Part shown: piece by piece, positions 43,295 through 51,494 of the stretch | Numbering within the stretch: the first letter of the stretch is position 1 | How the letters are laid out: every line of letters starts with the position of its first letter | Assembly: GCF_016921115.1 (NCBI RefSeq) | Contig: NZ_JAFFZS010000019.1 | Location: 62,001-126,000, forward strand | Direction of reading: 5' to 3' | DNA: 64,000 nt | DNA from: Streptomyces actuosus | GTDB taxonomy: Bacteria > Actinomycetota > Actinomycetes > Streptomycetales > Streptomycetaceae | Position numbers and translations under genes: made by a program | The notes under the pieces: generated by a model | What the model was told of the DNA's origin: nothing | The model's input: the letters and a program-made list of their open reading frames with translations, nothing else | Database searches by the model: none

Positions 43295-45040
43295 TCACTC
43301 CTGTTCCAGCACCACGCAGGACTCCCCGGGCAGGTGCAGGAGCCCGTCCGGCCCCGGCTCGCGCACCGGCTCCCACGCGGCCAGCACCCGTGCCGGGCGC
43401 GTGCCCAGGGGGATCGACGCCGGCTCCTCGCCCAGGTTCACGGCCACCCGCACGTCCCCGCGCCGGAAGGCGAGCCAGCGGGCCTGCTCGTCGTACGCCA
43501 CCTTGGTGTCGGCGAGATCCGGGTCGGTCAGGTCGGGCTGGGTGCGGCGCAGGGCGATCAGCCGGCGGTACCAGTCCAGCACGCGGGCGTGCGGCTCCCG
43601 CTCCCGCTCCGGCCAGTCCAGGCAGGAGCGGTCCCGCGTGGCCGGGTCCTGCGGGTCCGGAACCTCGTCCTCCGCCCACCCGTGCGCCGCGAACTCCCGC
43701 CGCCGGCCCCGCCGTACGGCATCGGCCAGCTCCGGGTCGGTGTGGTCGGTGAAGAACTGCCAGGGCGTGCTCGCCGCCCACTCCTCGCCCATGAACAGCA
43801 TCGGCGTGAACGGTGCCGTCAGGGTCAGCGCCGCCGCGCAGGCCAGCAGCCCGGGGGAGAGCGTCGCCGACAGCCGGTCCCCCTGCGCCCGGTTGCCGAC
43901 CTGGTCGTGGGTCTGGCTGTAGCCGAGCAGCCGGTGTCCGGCGACGCGGGCGCGGTCCAGCGGGCGCCCGTGGTGGCGGCCCCGGAAACTGGAGTAGGTG
44001 CCGTCGTGGAAGTAGCCGCCCGTGAGGGTCTTCGCCACTGCCGCGAGGGGAGCGCGGGCGAAGTCGGCGTAGTACCCCTGCGCCTCGCCGGTCAGCGCCG
44101 TGTGCAGCGCATGGTGGAAGTCGTCGTTCCACTGGGCCTGCAACCCGAGGCCGTTCTCCTCGCGCACGGTGATCAGGCGCGGGTCGTTCAGATCGGACTC
44201 GGCGATCAGGAACAGGGGCCGGCCCGTCTCGGCGGCCAGCCCGTCCACGGCCGTGGACAGCTCCTCCAGGAAGTGACACGCGCGCGTGTCGGCCAGCGCG
44301 TGCACCGCGTCCAGCCGGAGCCCGTCGATCCGGTAGTCCCGCAGCCACGCCAGAGCGCTGCCCACGAGGAACGCGCGCACCTCGTCCGAGCCCGACGCGT
44401 CCAGGTTCACCGCCGACCCCCAGGGTGTCTGGTGGGTGTCCGTGAAGTACGGGCCGAACACGGGCAGGTAGTTGCCCGAAGGGCCCAGGTGGTTGTGCAC
44501 CACGTCGAGGACCACGCCGAGACCGAGTCCGTGCGCGCGGTCGACGAACCGCTTCAGCGCCTCGGGCCCGCCGTACGGTTCGTGCACCGCCCACAGGGAC
44601 ACCCCCTCGTACCCCCAGCCGTGCCGGCCCGGGAAGGGGCACAGCGGCATCAACTCGACGTGGGTCACGCCCAGTTCCGCGAGATGCCCGAGCCGCTCCG
44701 CCGCGGCGTCCAGCGTGCCCTCGCGGGTGTACGTGCCCACGTGCAGCTCGTACAGCACCGCCCCAGGCAGCGGACGGCCCTCCCACCCGGCGCGCCACCC
44801 GTACCGTCCGTGGTCGACGACGGCGCTCAGCCCGTCCGGCCCGTCCGGCTGGCGCCGCGAGCGGGGGTCGGGCAGCACCGGGCCGTCGTCCACCGCGAAG
44901 CCGTACCGGGAGCCGTCCCGCGCCTCGGCCCACCCGGTCCACCACCCCACCCGTTCCTGATCGCGCTCCAGCGCGTGCGTGGCGCCGTCGCACTCCAGCG
45001 ACACGCGTTCGGCCTGCGGTGCCCACACCTCGAACTGCAC
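43295..45040 (-). CDS. treZ: malto-oligosyltrehalose trehalohydrolase
   Basis: 581 residues from a GTG with GGGG upstream. An N-terminal CBM48-like domain (FEVWAPQAERVSLE) leads to a GH13 catalytic domain: ELHVGTYTREGTLDAAAERLGHL, VVLDVVHNHLGPSGNYL, nucleophile region DGLRLDAVHAL, acid/base LIAESDLNDPR and SQTHDQVGNRA. TreZ releases trehalose from maltooligosyl trehalose made by TreY. treY and glgX are on the same strand 3.8 and 6.5 kb upstream, so the three serve one pathway although not contiguous. Confidence 0.96.
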   Translation of the reverse strand: MQFEVWAPQAERVSLECDGATHALERDQERVGWWTGWAEARDGSRYGFAVDDGPVLPDPRSRRQPDGPDGLSAVVDHGRYGWRAGWEGRPLPGAVLYELHVGTYTREGTLDAAAERLGHLAELGVTHVELMPLCPFPGRHGWGYEGVSLWAVHEPYGGPEALKRFVDRAHGLGLGVVLDVVHNHLGPSGNYLPVFGPYFTDTHQTPWGSAVNLDASGSDEVRAFLVGSALAWLRDYRIDGLRLDAVHALADTRACHFLEELSTAVDGLAAETGRPLFLIAESDLNDPRLITVREENGLGLQAQWNDDFHHALHTALTGEAQGYYADFARAPLAAVAKTLTGGYFHDGTYSSFRGRHHGRPLDRARVAGHRLLGYSQTHDQVGNRAQGDRLSATLSPGLLACAAALTLTAPFTPMLFMGEEWAASTPWQFFTDHTDPELADAVRRGRRREFAAHGWAEDEVPDPQDPATRDRSCLDWPEREREPHARVLDWYRRLIALRRTQPDLTDPDLADTKVAYDEQARWLAFRRGDVRVAVNLGEEPASIPLGTRPARVLAAWEPVREPGPDGLLHLPGESCVVLEQE

Positions 45041-45177
45041 GGACGGTTCCCCTTCGTCTGCTCACCGTGATGTAGCCCGTCCATGGTGCGTCAAACGAGA
45101 TCAATCCGCTTTTGAATCATTCCCTTTGCGGCGGGTGTCGTCCCGGGTACGCGCGTGGGGCCCCGTTTCCCCGTTTT

Positions 45178-45207
45178 CTGGACACCCGGGGTTCGCTGGC
45201 CGACAAT
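45178..45207 (+). promoter_or_regulatory. candidate promoter of a leaderless FHA gene
   Basis: CTGGAC (45178-45183) and GACAAT (45202-45207) are 18 bases apart, and the GTG start follows seven bases after the -10. No ribosome-binding site precedes the GTG, which fits leaderless translation. Confidence 0.45.
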
Positions 45208-45214
45208 CACCAGC

Positions 45215-45766
45215 GTGACGTCGTCCTTCGAGTTCCCCGCCTGCCCCGCGCGGTTGTCCGACGCGGAGCGCGACCGAGCGCTGAAGGTGCTGCGCGAGGG
45301 TGTCGCCCTGGGCCGGCTCTCGCACGACACCTTCATCCGCCGGATGGAACTGGCGCTGGCGGCCCGCCGCTCGGACGAGCTCGCCGCCCTCACCGCCGAC
45401 CTGCCCCGGGAGAACCGTCTCTCTCGCGCCGTGTTCGGTGCCGTCGAGGCCGTCTCCGGCTTCACCGTACGGCTGCGCAGCGCCTGGCGGGCCGAGCGGC
45501 TGCCCAAGCTGCTGCTGCCGCACCCCGCCACCGGCCGGCCGCTGCGGATCGGCCGCGACCCGCTGAACGGGCTGCGGCTGAGCCACGAGACGGTCTCGCG
45601 CGTGCATGCGGAACTCAGCCGCCAGGGCGGCATGTGGGTGCTGCGGGACCTCGGCTCCACCAACGGCACCACCGTCAACGGGCGGCGCGTCCTCGGCGCC
45701 GTCGTCGTCCGCGAGGGCGACCAGGTGGGGTTCGGCAGCGTGGCGTTCCGGCTCTCCGCGACCTGA
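45215..45766 (+). CDS. DUF1707-FHA protein
   Basis: 183 residues from GTG 45215. Residues 9-60 are a DUF1707 domain (RLSDAERDRALKVLREGVALGRLSHDTFIRRMELALAARR). Residues 105-180 are an FHA domain: RPLRIGRDPLNGLRLSHETVSRVHAELS, DLGSTNGTTVNGRRV, with the Arg, Ser-x-x-His and Asn positions that bind phosphothreonine. Such proteins relay Ser/Thr-kinase signals. It is divergent from treZ (175 bases), so it may sense or set carbon-storage state, but that is inference. Confidence 0.88.
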   Translation: MTSSFEFPACPARLSDAERDRALKVLREGVALGRLSHDTFIRRMELALAARRSDELAALTADLPRENRLSRAVFGAVEAVSGFTVRLRSAWRAERLPKLLLPHPATGRPLRIGRDPLNGLRLSHETVSRVHAELSRQGGMWVLRDLGSTNGTTVNGRRVLGAVVVREGDQVGFGSVAFRLSAT

Positions 45767-45853
45767 ACCGCACGGCGGCAATTTTCCCTCCCGGCGGCGG
45801 TGTTGACGTTCCTGCCGAGCCGTGACTGACTGTGCGTACACCACGGACACCAG

Positions 45854-47236
45854 GTGAACCGACGGCCCCGCACGTGGAGGTGTGCCCTGCCGCCACTCCT
45901 CCGCTACCCGACCGTGGACGAGCTGGCCGACGAGGCCGCCGCGCTCGTCGCCCGCCGCCCCCGGGACGCCCGGCTGCGGCGCGTCGGCACCTCCCGCGGG
46001 GGTGCCCCCCTGTGGCTGCTGTCCGTCGGCCACGGAACCCGTCAGGCCCTCGTCGTCGCCGGCCCCCACGCCAACGAGCCCGTGGGCGGCGCCACCGTGC
46101 TCCGGCTCGCCGAACGGGCCCTCGCCGACCCCGGGCTCACCGAGGGCGCCGACGCCACCTGGAACCTGCTGCTGTGCCTCGACCCGGACGGGCTGCGGCG
46201 CAACGAGGGCTGGCTGTCCGGCCCGTACACCCTCGGCCACTATTTCCGGCACTTCTTCCGGCCCGGTTTCCTGGAGCAGCCGGAGTGGCTGCCCGACGGG
46301 GCCGACGCCGCCGTGCTGCCCGAGACGCGTGCGCTGCTCGCCCTCCAGGACGAACTGAAACCTTTCTTCCAGGCGTCCCTGCACGGTGTCGACGTCGGCG
46401 GCGGGTTCCTCGAACTCACCCATGACCTGCCCGGCCTCGCCGGCCGCATGGCCCGGATCGCCGCCCGCCTCGGCGTCCCGCGCGAACTGGGCCCCTACGA
46501 CACCCTGTACTGGCCGAGCCTCGGCCCCGCCGTCCACCTGATCCCCCCGCCGCAGCGCGGCGACCTGGCCGCGGCCATCACCGAGGCCGCCGTCGAGTCG
46601 ACCTGGTACCACCCGCACCGCCACGGCACGGTGACCGCGATCGTCGAGGCGCCCATGTGGGGCGTGGCCGCCGTGGAGGACGGCGCACCGCCCGCCGACC
46701 GGGACGCCGCACTGCGCACCATCAGCCACACCCTGCGCCACGACGCCGCCACTCTGGAGCGGGTCCTGGCGCGCATCCGGCCCCTGGTCGCGGCGGCGCC
46801 GGACGCCGGTCGGCTGCTGGCCCCGATCGGCGACTATTTACTCGTCTGCCCCGGCCTGGCCGACGCCTGGGACCCCGACGTCGCCGCCCCGAGCCGTCCC
46901 CTGCCACCCCTGCGCACCGCCCACCTGGCCGCCCTGCGGATCGCCGGGCGGCGCCTCGCTCTGCGCACCGCCGGTCTGCTGCACCAGCTCGTCTCGGGCG
47001 CCGGTCCGGCGGCGGTCGGTGCGCTGCCCGAGCTGGACCGGCTCATCGACGCCTGGTGCACCGACTACCGCGACGGCTGCGGGGCGCGCTGGATCCCGGT
47101 CGCACGGCAGGTGGAGTACCAGTCGAGGGTGGTGCTCGCCGCGTTCGAACTGGCGGGCAGGCGCGCGCGCGGGACGTCCCGCCCAGGAGGGCCGGGCTGG
47201 TCCTGCGGCACCGCCGTGCCGATGCACCAGGAGTGA
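45854..47236 (+). CDS. M14-family zinc carboxypeptidase-like protein (paralogue 1)
   Basis: Up to 460 residues from GTG 45854, which has no ribosome site. An in-frame CTG at 45887 has GGAGG six bases upstream and would give a start aligned with its paralogue (LRYPTVDEL versus LRYPSVPEL). Family M14 features: VAGPHANEPVGGATVLRLAE (His, Glu zinc ligands), ASLHGVDVGGG (His ligand) and AIVEAPMWG (catalytic Glu). It should cleave C-terminal residues or a gamma-D-glutamyl link; cytoplasmic, no signal peptide. It is convergent with its paralogue at 47317-48567. Confidence 0.85.
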   Translation: MNRRPRTWRCALPPLLRYPTVDELADEAAALVARRPRDARLRRVGTSRGGAPLWLLSVGHGTRQALVVAGPHANEPVGGATVLRLAERALADPGLTEGADATWNLLLCLDPDGLRRNEGWLSGPYTLGHYFRHFFRPGFLEQPEWLPDGADAAVLPETRALLALQDELKPFFQASLHGVDVGGGFLELTHDLPGLAGRMARIAARLGVPRELGPYDTLYWPSLGPAVHLIPPPQRGDLAAAITEAAVESTWYHPHRHGTVTAIVEAPMWGVAAVEDGAPPADRDAALRTISHTLRHDAATLERVLARIRPLVAAAPDAGRLLAPIGDYLLVCPGLADAWDPDVAAPSRPLPPLRTAHLAALRIAGRRLALRTAGLLHQLVSGAGPAAVGALPELDRLIDAWCTDYRDGCGARWIPVARQVEYQSRVVLAAFELAGRRARGTSRPGGPGWSCGTAVPMHQE

Positions 47237-47288
47237 CGCGGGCGCCGGCGTCCGGCCCGCGGGCGCGGGCCCTCCCACCCCCCGTCCC

Positions 47289-47310
47289 GCACGGGCCCCG
47301 GGGCCCGTGC
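47289..47310. terminator. 22-bp perfect palindrome between the convergent M14 genes
   Basis: gcacgggcccc and its exact complement abut at 47299/47300. It lies 53 bases after one stop and 7 before the other, so it can serve both transcripts. Confidence 0.75.
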
Positions 47311-47316
47311 CGCGTG

Positions 47317-48567
47317 TCACATCCCGGCCTCACGCGCGTACCGGGCCGCGGCGACGACCGTGTCGGACTGGTGCTCCACCTGGTGGGCCAGAGGCACCCA
47401 GCGGGCCTGGAAGCGATCGGCGAAGGCGCTGCTCCAGTCCGCCACCAGGTGCTGCACCAGCGGGGCGGCCCGGTCGTCGGTCTCGCGCAGCACTCTCAGC
47501 AGCATGGCCGCCGCGCGCAGCGGCAGCCGTCGGGCGAACGCCTCCACACTGCCGACGTACGCGCGCGTGGTGTCGGCCGGCGGCGTGCCGGCCCAGTCCT
47601 CGGCGAGCCCCGGCATCAGGTCCAGGGCCCACCGCGCGGCCCGCAGCAACGGCCCCTGCACCCCGTCCAGCCGGGGCGCGGCCTCGGCGAACACCCGCTC
47701 CACCTGGAGGGCGTCGCGCCGCAGCCGTTCCGCCAGCCCGCACAGCGCCGCCTCCGGCGCCGGGTGCGGCGCCGGGTCGCCGACCAGGTCGCTCGCCCAC
47801 ATCGGCACCTCCACGATCGCGGTCAGGCCGCCGTAGCGGTGCGCGTGGTACCAGGTGCTGTGCCGGGCGTCGTCCGGCATGCTCGGGTAGGCCGCGCCCG
47901 CGCCGGGAGCGGGCATCACGTGCACGCCCGGCCCGGCCGCCGTCCAGCCCGCCGCGTCCGAGGCCCCCGCCTCCACCGGGATGTGCAGCCGGGCCGCGGA
48001 CTTCGCGAACGGCTCGGCCAGCCCGGGGACGTCCCGGGTCAGCTGCACCCAGGTGCCGCCCAGATCGGTGCCGTGCAGACTGACCTGGAGGTAGGGGCGG
48101 AGCTCGTCGATGACCCCGGTCAGGACGCGGGTCTCGGGCGGCAGGCGGTCCGGGGGCAGGACGGACGGCGACCACTCCGGCTGCTCGGGGCCGGCCGGGC
48201 GGTAGAAGCCGAGGTGGTAGTCGAGAAGGTCGCGCGGCGCCGGGGTGACGTGCAGGCTCGCCCCGTCGGGGTCGGCGCACAGCAGGAAGTGCCAGGAGAC
48301 GCCGTCCCGCAACGTCCGTTCGAGCGTGGCTCGTTCGGCCAGCGCCAGCAGCGTGGAGCCGCCGGCCGGCTCGTTGGCGTGCGCGCCCGCCACGACCAGC
48401 ACCGCCCGCGCTGCCCGGCCGACGGACAGCAGATGCAGAGGCCTGCCCGCCCGGGAGGCACCCACCTGTCTCAGTGAGCACAGGCCCGGCCACCGGGCGG
48501 CCAACCCCCTCGCAGCATGGACCAGTTCGGGAACACTGGGGTAGCGCAGCTCCGGCAGGAGACTCAC
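47317..48567 (-). CDS. M14-family zinc carboxypeptidase-like protein (paralogue 2)
   Basis: 416 residues from GTG 48567. Same layout as the gene opposite: VAGAHANEPAGGSTLLALAE, VSLHGTDLGGTW, TAIVEVPMW, and a matching C-terminal helical region ending in W-P-AHQVEHQSDTVVAAARYAR against W-PVARQVEYQSRVVLAAFELAG. The pair looks like an inverted duplication that has diverged widely. Substrate unknown. Gene order suggests it is separate from treY (277 bases upstream). Confidence 0.85.
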   Translation of the reverse strand: MSLLPELRYPSVPELVHAARGLAARWPGLCSLRQVGASRAGRPLHLLSVGRAARAVLVVAGAHANEPAGGSTLLALAERATLERTLRDGVSWHFLLCADPDGASLHVTPAPRDLLDYHLGFYRPAGPEQPEWSPSVLPPDRLPPETRVLTGVIDELRPYLQVSLHGTDLGGTWVQLTRDVPGLAEPFAKSAARLHIPVEAGASDAAGWTAAGPGVHVMPAPGAGAAYPSMPDDARHSTWYHAHRYGGLTAIVEVPMWASDLVGDPAPHPAPEAALCGLAERLRRDALQVERVFAEAAPRLDGVQGPLLRAARWALDLMPGLAEDWAGTPPADTTRAYVGSVEAFARRLPLRAAAMLLRVLRETDDRAAPLVQHLVADWSSAFADRFQARWVPLAHQVEHQSDTVVAAARYAREAGM

Positions 48568-48843
48568 CCCCGACCTGTCCGCCCGGCTTCGCACCCGCAG
48601 TACCCCACGGCGCGGGGGAGCTGTCAAGCGGGCGGCACGAGCGCCCCGGGGGCGCCCGGATGCGCCGCCGTGGAGAGGGGCGATCACCGCTGGTGCGAGC
48701 CCCGGCCGGCCGGTGTCCGGAATGCGCTCCCGCACGTCACCCGGTCGCCCCCTCCCACCGGGTCAAGGTCCTGGAGAAGCCTTCGTGCTGTGCCGCACGG
48801 GGCGCGACGGCCGTCGCCACGGCCGGGCCGGTGAGCCGCCCGG

Positions 48844-51207
48844 TCAGCCGTCGGCCGCGTCCCCGACGCGCTCCAGCAGTGCCACCGGCAGCCGGGTGAA
48901 GAGCTCCGCCACGCGCGCGGTCCCGCTGAACACCCGCTTCGGGGACAGCACGTCGGCCCACCGTCCCGGCGGCAGCGCCAGCCCCGTGTCCCGCCACCCG
49001 CCCGCGTCCGCCAGCCGCAGCGACAGCCGCGTGACGGCCGTGACGACCTCCCCGGAACGGGAGAAGGCCAGGCAGTGGGCCGCCGCGGGGCCCTCCGCGG
49101 CCAGCGGGACGTACGTCGCGGTGTCGCCGAAGACGTCCGGCCGCCGCCCGCGCAGCCGCAGTGCGGCCGCGGTCAGGGCGCCCTTGTCGCCGGGATCCGG
49201 CGCGGGGAACCGCGCGGGCCGCCGGTTGTCGGGGTCCACCAGCGCCCGGAACTCCGCCTCCGTGCCCTGATAGACGTCCGGAACCCCGGGCACGGTCAGG
49301 TGCAGCAGGGCCGTGCCCAGCACGTTCGCCCGGATATGCGGCTCCAGGGCGGCACGGAACGCCATGACCTGCTCGCCAGGGGGACCGCACGGCCCCGCCG
49401 CGACGAACGCCGCCACCGCCTCCTCGTACGGCGGCTCCTGCTCGGTCCAACTGGTGAACAGCCCTGCCTCGCGCACATGCTTCAGCAGCGCGCCCTGTAC
49501 GCGCGCGGGATCGGCCGGGCCCAGCCCGAACACCGTCTGCCAGGCCGCCCAGGCCAGCTGCGCGTCGGGACCGCCGGTACCGCTGCGGGTCGTCTCGGCC
49601 AGGACCCGTGCCCACTGCCGAGGGCACTCGGTGAGCACCGCCAGCGCGGCCCGCACGTCGGCGCTGCGCTTGGTGTCGTGGGTCGTCACCACGACCCCGG
49701 TGGTGGGCCAGTCCCGCTGCAGGCGCGCGCAGTAGGCGTGGAAGTACTCGGGGGACACCGCCGGGCTGCCGGGGTCGCCTCCGACCTCGTTCGCCGACAG
49801 CAGCGGTACGTAGCGGTAGAACGCGGTGTCCTCCACGGACTTGGCCCGCAGCGCGGACGCCGTCTGCGCGAACCGGATCCGGAACTCCGCGTGGTCGGGG
49901 CCGTCCCCGTACCGGCCGAGCACGAGCCCGCGCACGACGTCGACCGCGCCGGCCTCGTCCGGCACCGCGAACGCGAGCCGGGCCTCGGCCGCCGCCTTCT
50001 CCGTCACGACCGACGCCGCGTCGCCGACGGTGTACGGCCGGTAGACCTCCAGCCGCACCAGCAGCTCCTGGAGCGCGGTGCGCAGCGCCCACGGCGCGCG
50101 GTCGCGCAGGGCGGGGTCGGGCGAGCCGTCGCACAGCCGGTGCGCCGCCCTGGTCAGACGCTCCACCTCGGTGACCAGCTCGTGTGTGACCACCTTGTAC
50201 GCCGCCCGACGCGCGGTGGCCGCCCACTCCCCGCCCCGGTCCGTCTGGGGGGCGGCGAACCGGCGGTACTGCCCGAGCAGCTCCCCGGCCCCGGCCGGGT
50301 CCGCGAACAGGCCGTCGATGTGCCGCAGGGCGTCGTAGCCGGTGGTGCCCGCCACCGGCCAGGACGCCGGCAGGGGCTCGTGGTCCGCGAGGATCTTCTC
50401 CACCACGGTCCAGCGGCCACCGGTCGCCTCGTGCAGCCGCTGCAGATAGGCGCCGGGATCGGCGAGCCCGTCCGGATGGTCCACGCGCAGCCCGTCGACC
50501 AGGCCCTCGTGCAGCAGCCGCAGCACGGTGGCGTGCGTGGCCTCGAAGACCTCCGGGTCCTCCACCCGCACCCCGATCAGTTCCGAGATGCTGAAGAACC
50601 GCCGGTAGTTGAGTTCCGTGCGGGCGAGCCGCCACCACACCGGGCGGTACCACTGGGCGTCCAGCAGCTCCGGCAGCGGCAGGTCCCCGGTGCCCTCGCG
50701 CAGTGGGAAGACGTGGTCGTGGTAGCGCAGTACGCCGTCCTCGACGCGCAGGCGGTCGATCTCCTCGCCGACCGGGCCGCCCAGCACCGGCAGCAGCACC
50801 TGACCGCCCTGCGCCTCCCAGTCGATGTCGAACCACCGCGCGTACGGCGAGTCCGGGCCCTCCCGCAGTACCTCCCACAGCGCGTGGTTGTGGCGCGGGG
50901 CCATCGCCATGTGGTTCGGCACGATGTCCACGACCAGCCCGAGACCGTGCTCCCGCGCGGTCCTCGACAGCGCCCCCAGTCCCTCCTCGCCGCCCAGCTC
51001 GCCGCGCACGCGCGCGTGGTCGACGACGTCGTAGCCGTGCTGCGAGCCGGGGACGGCCTCCAGGACCGGGGACAGATGCAGGTGCGACACACCGAGCGAG
51101 GCCAGGTACGGCACGGCGGCCGAGGCGGCGGCGAACGGGAAGTCGGGCTGCAGCTGCAGCCGGTAGGTGGCCGTGGGCACCGCGGGAACGAGTCGCTCAG
51201 GTGTCAT
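48844..51207 (-). CDS. treY: malto-oligosyltrehalose synthase
   Basis: 787 residues, the expected length. GH13 features: PTATYRLQLQPDFPFAAASAAVPYLASLGVSHLHLSPV at the start, VVDIVPNHMAMA, nucleophile DGLRVDHPDGLADP, acid WTVVEKIL, and TTHDTKRSADVRAAL late. TreY turns the reducing end of malto-oligosaccharides into trehalose by internal transglycosylation. It lies 287 bases downstream of glgX on the same strand, and treZ is further along, giving a TreYZ route fed by debranched glycogen. Confidence 0.96.
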   Translation of the reverse strand: MTPERLVPAVPTATYRLQLQPDFPFAAASAAVPYLASLGVSHLHLSPVLEAVPGSQHGYDVVDHARVRGELGGEEGLGALSRTAREHGLGLVVDIVPNHMAMAPRHNHALWEVLREGPDSPYARWFDIDWEAQGGQVLLPVLGGPVGEEIDRLRVEDGVLRYHDHVFPLREGTGDLPLPELLDAQWYRPVWWRLARTELNYRRFFSISELIGVRVEDPEVFEATHATVLRLLHEGLVDGLRVDHPDGLADPGAYLQRLHEATGGRWTVVEKILADHEPLPASWPVAGTTGYDALRHIDGLFADPAGAGELLGQYRRFAAPQTDRGGEWAATARRAAYKVVTHELVTEVERLTRAAHRLCDGSPDPALRDRAPWALRTALQELLVRLEVYRPYTVGDAASVVTEKAAAEARLAFAVPDEAGAVDVVRGLVLGRYGDGPDHAEFRIRFAQTASALRAKSVEDTAFYRYVPLLSANEVGGDPGSPAVSPEYFHAYCARLQRDWPTTGVVVTTHDTKRSADVRAALAVLTECPRQWARVLAETTRSGTGGPDAQLAWAAWQTVFGLGPADPARVQGALLKHVREAGLFTSWTEQEPPYEEAVAAFVAAGPCGPPGEQVMAFRAALEPHIRANVLGTALLHLTVPGVPDVYQGTEAEFRALVDPDNRRPARFPAPDPGDKGALTAAALRLRGRRPDVFGDTATYVPLAAEGPAAAHCLAFSRSGEVVTAVTRLSLRLADAGGWRDTGLALPPGRWADVLSPKRVFSGTARVAELFTRLPVALLERVGDAADG

Positions 51208-51494
51208 GGAAACGTACGTACCCGTCCGGCCGACTTTCGTGTCATCGGCTCATCCACCTGTGCGCGTGGGCGCGGCCTGCTTCACATGCGGGGCACCACG
51301 GAGCGGGCCCCGGCATCGGAGGCCGGCCGCGAGCGGCACGCGGCGGGCGGGCGGTACGGAGGTGCCGCGCGCGGCATCGAGACCCGGGCACGCGACCCTC
51401 GGCACCCGCCTCCGGTGGCGCCCGCGCGGGGCGCCGCCACCACGGCAGCGGTCCGCTGCGTGTGGGTGCGGCGCCGTCGCGCCGAGGGGAGCGG

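Noticed and set aside
42081..45104. A 1007-codon minus-strand frame
   Set aside because: It is an out-of-frame shadow of treZ and the kinase-fold gene; it shows no domain and contradicts both.
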